Source: Anadara kagoshimensis
Taxonomy: Eukaryota > Mollusca > Bivalvia > Arcoida > Arcidae
DNA length: 64,000 nt
Assembly: GCA_021292105.1 (NCBI GenBank)
Contig: CM037864.1
Location: 9,719,898 to 9,783,897 of the forward strand
Direction: 5' to 3'
Under the pieces are notes generated by a model. That model was not told where the DNA came from and made no database searches. It saw only the letters and a list, made by a program, of their open reading frames with translations. This document shows positions 57,220 through 64,000 of this stretch, piece after piece; within the stretch, counting starts at the first letter, position 1, and each line of letters begins with the position of its first letter. A program made the translations under genes and the position numbers.

Positions 57220-57720
57220 AATCTGATTATAATTATTATCTCGAAAACTATAAACTTTTTGTATAGGCATGTATATTAGAATGCTGTAGGTATTGATACA
57301 ACGATCATTTTGATGTATAGAAAAAGGTCATGGGTTCAAAGGTCAAGGTCACACATGGGAAACAATACCAAAATGGTTAATTATCTCGAAAACTATAAAC
57401 TTTTTGTATAGGCATGTATATTAGAATGTTGTAGATATTGATATAACAATCATTTTGATGTATAGAAAAAGGTCATGGGTTCAAAGGTCAAGGTCACATA
57501 TGGGAAACAATACCGAAATGTTCAATTATCTCGAAAACTATAAACTTTTTGTATAGGCATGTATATTAGAATGTTGTAGGTCATTTTGATGTATAGAAAA
57601 AGGTCATGGGTTCAAAGGTCAAGGTCACAGATGTGAAACAATACTGAAATGGTTAATTATCTTGAAAACTATAAACTTTTTGTATAGGCATGTATACTAG
57701 AATGTTGTAGGTATTAATAC
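57220..57720. repeat. About 145-bp tandem repeat, 4 copies, with AGGTCA half-sites
   Basis: The unit runs 'ctcgaaaactataaacttt', 'ttgtataggcatgtata', 'cattttgatgtatag', 'gggttcaaaggtcaagg'. Each unit has AAGGTCAAGGTCA, two direct nuclear-receptor-type half-sites. Single units occur at about 23980-24110 and 24590-24720. Confidence 0.9.
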
Positions 57721-57840
57721 AACGGTTATCATGATGTAAAGAAAAAAGTCATTGGGGTTTAGTATTTATGTTTTCTTTTAATCTATCAGCTAGCCATTAG
57801 TTATCAGGTGAGCGTATCAGGCCCATGGGCCTCTTGTTTT

Positions 57841-58847
57841 AAAATCAGACCGATAAGTGTAGCTTTTTTACATGTACAATGCGGTTAATATGTATACTCA
57901 AAATTGTCCGATTGCTATTTCAGCGTTGTGAAGCACACAATTAAACAGCTTTGCATAGAACACGGTTGTAAAATGCATAATTATGAACACACCAAAGACA
58001 AAAGGGCACCCACATACCATTGCCTCATGTACATGTATAGAAGTAATGTACCGATTTGTAAATTTTAAAACCCATAGTTTTTCATTTTTCATTTTTATAC
58101 GATAAGATTAACATCACGGTCCACTTAGAATTCACGGGGTGATATGTGTAATCAAAATAATATTACCAGTGGCGTTACCTAAAGGAATGGGTGTGTTTTC
58201 AAAGAAAAGAACATAAAAATACAGATTTGTAGAAAAGACAAAAGAAATATTACAAATTAAATAAATACATGTAATGCATGTAGCTATTCGGATTTGAACC
58301 CCTGTCCTACAGATTAACTAAGCTTATAGTTTAACATCAATTACATGTATATGTAATACATGCATGGCAAGGTTTAATGACCATCGAAACTTGATTTGAA
58401 AACAAATAGCAAAAGCGGAAAATACCCCTCATTTTAACATATAATAGAATGAAGATGGAGTTGCACAAAGAAATGCAAATAAAATATACATTTGTCTGAG
58501 CCAAAATCTAAACTTCAAATACACTCGTAATACTATTACTTTTTGAAATTATAACTATAAGAATATTTAGAAATGTGTGTTAAACAAACCAAATCTGCCC
58601 ATTTAGGATAAAATCACATCAAACCTACGATATATTTTTAAAATGATAAAATATAAGGTATGAATTCAGCCCAATACAGGCACAGCATATGAATTCATGA
58701 TCTTGGATTGGAATCCTGTAAAATTAACCGTTTGTCAAGTTTTTGACAAATTGATCAACATGCAGAAATTTCAAACTTGCCATCTTGAATTAGGACCAAA
58801 TATTCACTAATTTTTTTTTCGATTGATACATATTTAACAATTATTAT
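57841..58847. other. Intergenic AT-rich sequence
   Basis: No gene or clear repeat. The minus-strand frame at 57898 is not convincing. Confidence 0.4.
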
Positions 58848-58975
58848 TACACCGAATCTCCAAAACTTTCAATATTCAAGCAGTTTTCAGCTTGTGTCGA
58901 CTTTTTATTTATTTATTTATTTATTTGAGTAGAATCTAAAATTTATAAGGTATAAAGTTTTGGAGATTCGGTATA
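58848..58975. mobile_element. Short palindromic MITE
   Basis: 'accgaatctccaaaacttt' and 'aaagttttggagattcggt' are perfect 19-bp inverted repeats around a (TTTA)n centre. Confidence 0.75.
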
Positions 58976-59387
58976 ACATAACAAATATTTTAGGGGGATC
59001 GGGCCTATATGGATCCTGATATATTTGTTAATTAATCTACATATACATGTTGTTTAAAATCAGGCAAAATTCTGTATCCAGAAAACTGTTTTTTTGTCAT
59101 TAAATAAAACACACGATTAACCAGTCTCCGTGTGTAGTTAATAGTATTTCAACTATAACAAGACAGTCAGTTCTGTAAGGGGTGGTGGTATTGGTGAAAT
59201 AAGCCGTCGTGAATATTCAGTAACGCAAATTAACAAATCTTGTTTGAAGTAGGATCTGCCTCAGTGGGATTCAATCAAGAGCACAGGCGATAAAAGATGC
59301 CACAATCCGAAAGTAGGTATCAAGACAACCGGTCCCTAGACTTGGCTCTCATCCTATGTTTTTAACATACAATCATTTCTCAATATC

Positions 59388-59672
59388 GTTCCGTTTGCGG
59401 GGGTCGTGGATTCGAACCCCGGCAGGCTCTGACAAGGCTTGATAATAGGCAGTAACTGTTTCGCCAAGCACTCGGCCTTTTAAAATGAAAGTCACAAGGT
59501 TCTTCAGAAGAGACTAGAAAATCTGATGCCCTATGTCACGGAAGACCATCCCTGCACATTTCCCTGAGCGCACTGCAAAGAAAACATTCTGCCATTTTAC
59601 ATAAAGCTGGTGACTTCTCGATATAAGTATAAATACTCTTGACTGAGACGTAAAACTCCATTCAATCAAACA
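59388..59672 (+). repeat. tRNA-derived SINE, diverged
   Basis: 'gtggattcgaaccccgg' (B box), 'cgccaagcactcggcc', 'gagcgcactgcaaag', 'tggtgacttctcgatataag', 'cttgactgagacgtaaaac' and an 'attcaatcaaa' tail. Confidence 0.85.
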
Positions 59673-59969
59673 ATTTATCAATGTCGTCATCTTATTTTTT
59701 TCGTACTGATATCTGGTAATATCTGGTAATACTAAGTTTTCACTTCCAAAGTTTTTTTTACATTCATAGAATGGATGCGCAGGAAAAAATCGCTCAACTC
59801 GAGGCAAACAGACACTCCTTGTTATTGACCAAAATACATATATTTTACGTTTGTAAAGTAGGGAATGCCATATATCATTAGAAAGGTAATGAATGTTCTA
59901 TCAAAATCTAACAAAATCTGAAAATGTCAAAATTTGGCCATAAGGGACGTTTCTACTTGGACGGGCCCA

Positions 59970-60020
<51 letters not shown>

Positions 60021-60239
60021 CCCGGAGAGAGTTACTGACAAAATCTTTTGGATAACAATATATATTTTTGAACAACTTCGAAAACATGGATATTTTCATC
60101 AACAGTAAGGTTTACAACATCACCATACAATAAAAACATTGTAGTTATATTTTAGGGTAGAGAGAAAATGCTTTGTTAACGTAATTGTTTATAAAGTGGG
60201 CATTGTAAGAAGAAAAGTTCAGAGGATTCAATATGACCA
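59673..60239. other. Spacer with (GA)n
   Basis: A (GA)n tract lies at 59973-60016. The duplicated word 'atatctggtaat' is at 59709. Nothing else is recognised. Confidence 0.5.
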
Positions 60240-60933
60240 AATCAACAAGAAGGGTTGTCAACATATTTTTGTTAAATAGTGTGCATTGAGGGTGCTACAT
60301 TCCATTCTTGTTCTGGCGTGGTAAATTTGTCCTAGACGTGAATCGCTTAGGAAGTAGTTTGGACCATCATTACGGTTGGCAATACATGTATATGTTTTGC
60401 AAATGTGTAGATTCATTGTTGCGAATGTTAGTAGTATTGAATTCCAGTCACAAACGGTACAGGGCAAGAAAGAATAAAAATATGTTGAATTACATAGAAA
60501 TGTATGTAGATTTTCACGATTTCGAGTTGGACAAGAATGTGTTTCCATATATAACTGTCAGGTACTATATGAGAAAGGTATTCTGGAGATAGTCCATGGT
60601 GCATTTTATAAAATAAAATAAGCATTTTTTTCTCCTATAATTTAAAGTTTCCCCACCCAGTTTTTTATACAATGAATCGATGCTGTAAAATTTGGTTGCC
60701 CGTGTAACAATTCTAGCTGCTTCAATATTAAGGATTCAGTTTTTTGTGGATTGAAAGTAACTAACCATTTATTTGCCCACGAATGTACCCTATCTAAGTC
60801 AATATTAAGTTTTTCTGCGGCTGCATAAGCGTCTTCGACTATGAAATAAAGTGATGTATCATCAGCAAACAGTCGTATATTACTTTGGATATCTAAAACT
60901 ATATCATTTATGTAAATAAGAAAGAAAAGGGCC
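60240..60933 (-). pseudogene. Bivalve LINE, polymerase core and C-terminus
   Basis: On the minus strand, from 60933 leftward: FFLIYINDIV, then LFADDTSLYF (active-site ADD), then a WANKWLVTFNPQKTE block. After an internal deletion near 60720 come C-terminal motifs (LFYKMHHGLSPEYLSHIVP, SFLP...DWN, QIYHARTRMECSTLN). It is the downstream half of the reverse transcriptase whose upstream half is at 63719-63994. It is broken and inactive. Confidence 0.85.
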
Positions 60934-61590
60934 TGCGGGACTCCTATATGTAGTAACTACCACAAATGTAGTAACGGTCGCAAATGTAATAAAATTGTGT
61001 CACATATGTAGTAACGAACCACAAATGTAGTAAGGTTTGTCACATATGTAGTAAATGTTGGTCACAAATGTAGCAAAATTTTACCACAAATGTAGCAAAA
61101 TTTTACCACAAATGTAGCAACAAAATTTTACCACAAATGTAACAACTTAATTTTACCACAAATGTAGTAAAATTTTAAAAATGATAAAACATATACTTTT
61201 TCAATATGGGTAATATCTTGGCTAGTGTTAATTAATGACAAGTAGGTTATATGCGTACATAACTAGACAATAACAAAATAAAAAATCCTGACAATAGCTA
61301 CAGTATGAGAACCATCATTTAAAACTTTGAAAACGCCAAATTGCTTATTATGTGGGTTTTTTTAAATTATTTTTTTATTTTTTTGCAATCTGTAGTCGTT
61401 TTGAACACTTCCGTTTAATTTAAACCGCAGGCAAACAATTACCATCTGTCTCTAGTGGATTGGGTACGCAACTAGCCTGTGAGAAGTGAACTTAAACACT
61501 AAGCAGGGTACAAGAGTTGAGAATTGAGTAATGGTGTTTAACGTCCCAGTCAAGGATATTTCACTTACATCGAGACGTCGCCAGCTATAG

Positions 61591-62323
61591 GACGTTTCTG
61601 GGTTACTTAATATCCTGTCCGGTTCTGTATTTTATAATACACTTCCGGGAAAAAATTTAGGCATACCTACTTCCGGATTTTGTTGTGAAGGACGCATAGT
61701 TGCAAATACCGGGAAAATTTGGTTGATTGTCATTTGATGGTAGAAAGCAAAGTATTGGTGTGCGATACCGGGATGCAATTCCAATGGTAGGAAAGGTCCC
61801 AGAAAATATCCTTTCATGGAAGATATTAATTATTTACTGTTTCCAACTAAGAAAGACACAAAAAAGGAGGAAATGGTTAAATGCCATTAGACACCCTCTC
61901 GACTACGATCCAAAACCCTGGCACAGGATGTGTAGTCGGCATTTCAGTGAGTCCGATTATCCGGAGCGATTCCCATGGAATAATTACAGTGATAATACAC
62001 CGACCAGGGCCGCCACTTCAATTTTAAATTGAAACCACCAGGAGCTTATGCAAAGACATGGATGATGGGTACGTCATGCAATTGTTGTAAGATCAATTTA
62101 AATTTCAGCAAATTTCTAATCAAACTTTTAAGTAAGACAATTACAAGTCTCCTTAATTCCAGAACTTAAGAGTTGACGAAATGCCATGATAAAATGATAA
62201 TTTGAAGAAAGCTTTCGAAATCGTGTAAACACGGAAGTAACCCGAAAGTACGGATGCCTAAAATTTTGACTACGTGACCCGATATTATACTACACAAAAT
62301 GGGATTCCGGACTATCCCGGAAA
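61591..62323. mobile_element. P-element-like (THAP) DNA transposon remnant, 0.73 kb
   Basis: It sits inside the SINE, flanked by GCTATAG and GCTATTG, a degenerate 7-8-bp target duplication. Subterminal inverted repeats pair 61650-61676 with 62240-62267 ('aaatttaggcat' core, with tttcggg/ttccgg neighbours). It carries a THAP zinc-finger remnant. P-type elements have an N-terminal THAP domain and make 8-bp duplications. Kolobok-like elements are an alternative. Confidence 0.6.
61736..62032 (+). pseudogene. THAP-type zinc-finger remnant
   Basis: The frame contains RRKWLNAIRHPLDYDPKPW followed by HRMCSRHFSESDY. This is the W...P..W..(L/M)C-x2-HF half of a C2CH THAP DNA-binding domain. The N-terminal CxxC half appears in other frames (FHG..., LFPTKKDT), indicating a frameshift near 61860. 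No transposase catalytic domain follows. It is a decayed transposase N-terminus. Confidence 0.65.
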
Positions 62324-62581
62324 GGGCTATTGGCGAAGGTGCAGAAATTTTACCTGTGCGTTGCGCTGATGGCATTATACAGCAGGGTTCTTTAACGTGT
62401 CAAGCCCACCGTGACACGGTACCTCGTTTATTTTAAGTTGACATCTGAAAGAATCGTGACGCCGAGTGCTTGGCGAAAGAACAAGATACACCATATATGA
62501 TTACAGACGTTCTATTTTACATACTGACATATCTTATAAAATATAGTTCATATACTTCATAACAATTTACGAAGTATTGTA

Positions 62582-62586
<5 letters not shown>

Positions 62587-62638
<52 letters not shown>
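62587..62638. repeat. (GA)n microsatellite
   Basis: About 26 GA units. Confidence 0.97.
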
Positions 62639-62641
<3 letters not shown>

Positions 62642-63416
62642 AAATTAGCAAATATTACAAAAACCTTTGTGAGGTTGCTCCCATATATTGGACCAAATCA
62701 AGTGTAGCCATCGTAAAAACGTAAATTTCAGCGAAGCAAAATGAAACGTGATCTTGATCTGCAACACATTGTGGTAGACTTACATCCCAAATCAGTTTAA
62801 TACGAAAAAACTGCATAAAATCGTTATTTCAATCAAATTATCAAAGACAACTGCAAAGGATCGGATCCGTAGCAAAACAAAACGTTAACTTGGTCTGCAA
62901 CTCATTGTGGTTGACTCGCATTAAAAAACTCAGCCTAGTATCTGAAAGTGTTTAGGAAACAATGCAGAAAACTTATACATGTAATTGACTGATGGACCGA
63001 CCAACAGCATTATACTACCTACATCTTAAGTTTCGTGGAGTATAATAATAAATACATGTACCCTACTAAAATCTGCCAAAATACAGAAAACCCAGAAACT
63101 TAAATTTAAAAACTGAATTTTACATGTACTTTACAAACCGAAGTATAATGAAAATAAGAGGCCAATTGGCATTATCGCTCATCGCATAATACATAACATA
63201 CACCCCTACAAGGATTATCAGATACTAGTCGTTATTTATTACATTTATATTTGAATTATTATTAGATGTTCTGTTAAACATTTGTAATGTGCCGATTTAT
63301 GTGACACTAAAAGTGTTCAAGTAAATAGATAAAAACCCAGCAAAATTGACATTTTATACATAGATTTTCTTTGGTAGTTTGGTATTTCATAAAGTAATCT
63401 ATATATCGGAATCAGA

Positions 63417-63522
63417 GCCACTTCTATCGGGATAGAATTCCCTTCTATCGGGTTAAAAGTCACTTCTAACGCGTTAAAAGCCACTTCTATCGGAACAACT
63501 GTCGCTTCTATCGGGTTAGAAC
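63417..63522. repeat. About 22-bp minisatellite (cacttctatcgggttaaaag)
   Basis: Five units with substitutions, inside the right part of the 60934-63713 element. Confidence 0.85.
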
Positions 63523-63718
63523 AAATTTCAAAATTTTCGTTACTACATATAACGGTTTTCATTTACTACATTTGTGGTAACAAAAATTGTTACTACATTT
63601 GTGGTAACGGTCGTTCCTACATTTGTGGTTCGTTACTACATATGTGACAAAATTTTATTACATTTGTGACCGTTACTACATTTGTGGTAGTTACTACATA
63701 TAGGGGTCCCACAGGGCC

Positions 63719-63994
63719 TAGTATAGAGCCCCGAGGGACACCAGAATTTGTTTCTTTCCCCGAAGAGTAACCATTTCTAAGAAGGACGCGTTGTTTACAA
63801 TTAGACAAGTAAGACTTAAACCCCATAAGTAATAATCCCCTAATCCCGATAGAATAAAGTTTATGTATGAGTGCTTTATACCAAACTCTATCAAATGCTT
63901 TACTTATATCACAGAACACTACACGAATTTCTTTACCGTCGTCTGAAGAAATACCAAAAACGTGACAAGACTTCCCCAACACAGGGATAAACAC
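63719..63994 (-). pseudogene. Bivalve LINE, polymerase fingers/palm start
   Basis: On the minus strand: FCDISKAFDRVWYKALIHKL, GFKSYLSNCKQRVLLRNG and SGVPRGSILGP. These are typical reverse transcriptase motifs of LINEs found across bivalves. The frame is cut at ILGP by the 2.8-kb element and continues at 60933. The 5' part lies beyond the window. Confidence 0.88.
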
Positions 63995-64000
63995 TAAACA

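Larger units (their letters stand above)
53273..57840. repeat. Large TTTAGCTCACCTG foldback element
   Basis: The left end 'ttagctcacctgaccgaagg' and right end 'tatcaggtgagcgtatcagg...cctcttgttt' are the termini of a repeat common in bivalves. Inside, 53460-53735 pairs with 56640-56890 in reverse ('aacctagaaatgttcattcc', 'ttgccctttgggcaa', 'ccaaaatggccgcca'). The central 54.0-56.5 kb contains a 53-bp tandem array and small unexplained frames (55313-55674). A second tandem array (57220-57720) closes it. Confidence 0.65.
61514..62490 (-). repeat. tRNA-derived SINE split by a THAP-bearing DNA transposon
   Basis: 61514-61590 holds the 3' domain (reverse: 'gagtaatggtgtttaacgtc', 'cgagacgtcgccagctatag'). 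62324-62490 continues at 'ggcgaaggtgcagaaatttt' to 'gccgagtgcttggcgaaag'. An uninterrupted SINE reads directly from one part to the other. Confidence 0.85.
60934..63713. mobile_element. 2.8-kb inverted-repeat element inserted in LINE coding sequence
   Basis: The left end 'tgcgggactcctatatgtag' mirrors the right 'ctacatataggggtcccaca'. Pairing runs on for about 150 bp through 'taactaccacaaatgtagta'-type units. GGGCC flanks both sides (60929-60933 and 63714-63718). Removing the insert and one GGGCC rejoins a LINE reverse transcriptase. No transposase frame is seen. It hosts the SINE at 61514-62490, a (GA)n and a short minisatellite. Confidence 0.85.

Overview
The window is AT-rich animal nuclear DNA, almost certainly from a bivalve mollusc. 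The evidence is spliced genes with GT-AG introns, a very dense load of interspersed repeats, many copies of one tRNA-derived SINE whose 3' domain (ending in 'cttgactgggacgttaaac' plus a short 'actca/aatca' tail) is typical of molluscan SINEs, non-LTR retrotransposon ORFs of kinds common in bivalves, and the 'TTTAGCTCACCTG ... CAGGTGAGC' element that I recognise from bivalve genomes. The species cannot be named from the sequence. No prokaryotic features, rRNA genes or CRISPR arrays are present, and all tRNA-like sequences are SINE heads.

Three protein-coding genes can be modelled. (1) Plus strand, 1604-10341: the last four exons of a phospholipid phosphatase (PAP2/LPP family), with both downstream catalytic motifs in consecutive exons and a long, repeat-filled last intron. 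(2) Plus strand, 18901-23783: a complete four-exon gene for an uncharacterised 419-residue protein. All junctions are phase 1, one intron is best explained as GC-AG, and three GC boxes lie upstream. (3) Minus strand, 30763-29188: a small secreted protein of 110 residues with six cysteines and a Trp/Arg-rich tail, preceded by a TATA box and followed by a short 3'-UTR exon with AATAAA. There are also relics: a TATA-preceded NADAR-domain fragment (16678-16788), a THAP zinc-finger remnant inside a DNA transposon (61736-62032), a broken Ty3/Gypsy pol (12354-13655) and three different non-LTR reverse transcriptase relics (14.2-15.2, 50.4-52.2, 60.2-64.0 kb).

By region: 1-11.4 kb is the phosphatase gene and its MITE-rich introns. 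11.4-15.6 kb is a retroelement graveyard (SINE piece, LTR, Gypsy pol, MITE, LINE). 16-18 kb is AT-rich with the NADAR relic. 18.7-23.8 kb is the unknown gene. 24-29 kb holds MITEs, a 29-copy 51-bp satellite that grew out of a SINE body, and three SINEs. 29.2-30.9 kb is the secreted-protein gene. 32.9-35.6 kb is a 15-copy 176-bp satellite rich in GTTAC. 36-47 kb is a mosaic of nested terminal-inverted-repeat elements. 47.8-52.2 and 60.2-64.0 kb are two loci where related 2.8-kb inverted-repeat elements have landed inside LINE coding sequence at GGGCC. 53.3-57.8 kb is a large foldback repeat.

The genes show no sign of acting together; this is an ordinary repeat-dominated euchromatic stretch. 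The main interest is in the uncharacterised genes (2) and (3), and in the unusually legible record of nested transposition and satellite birth.
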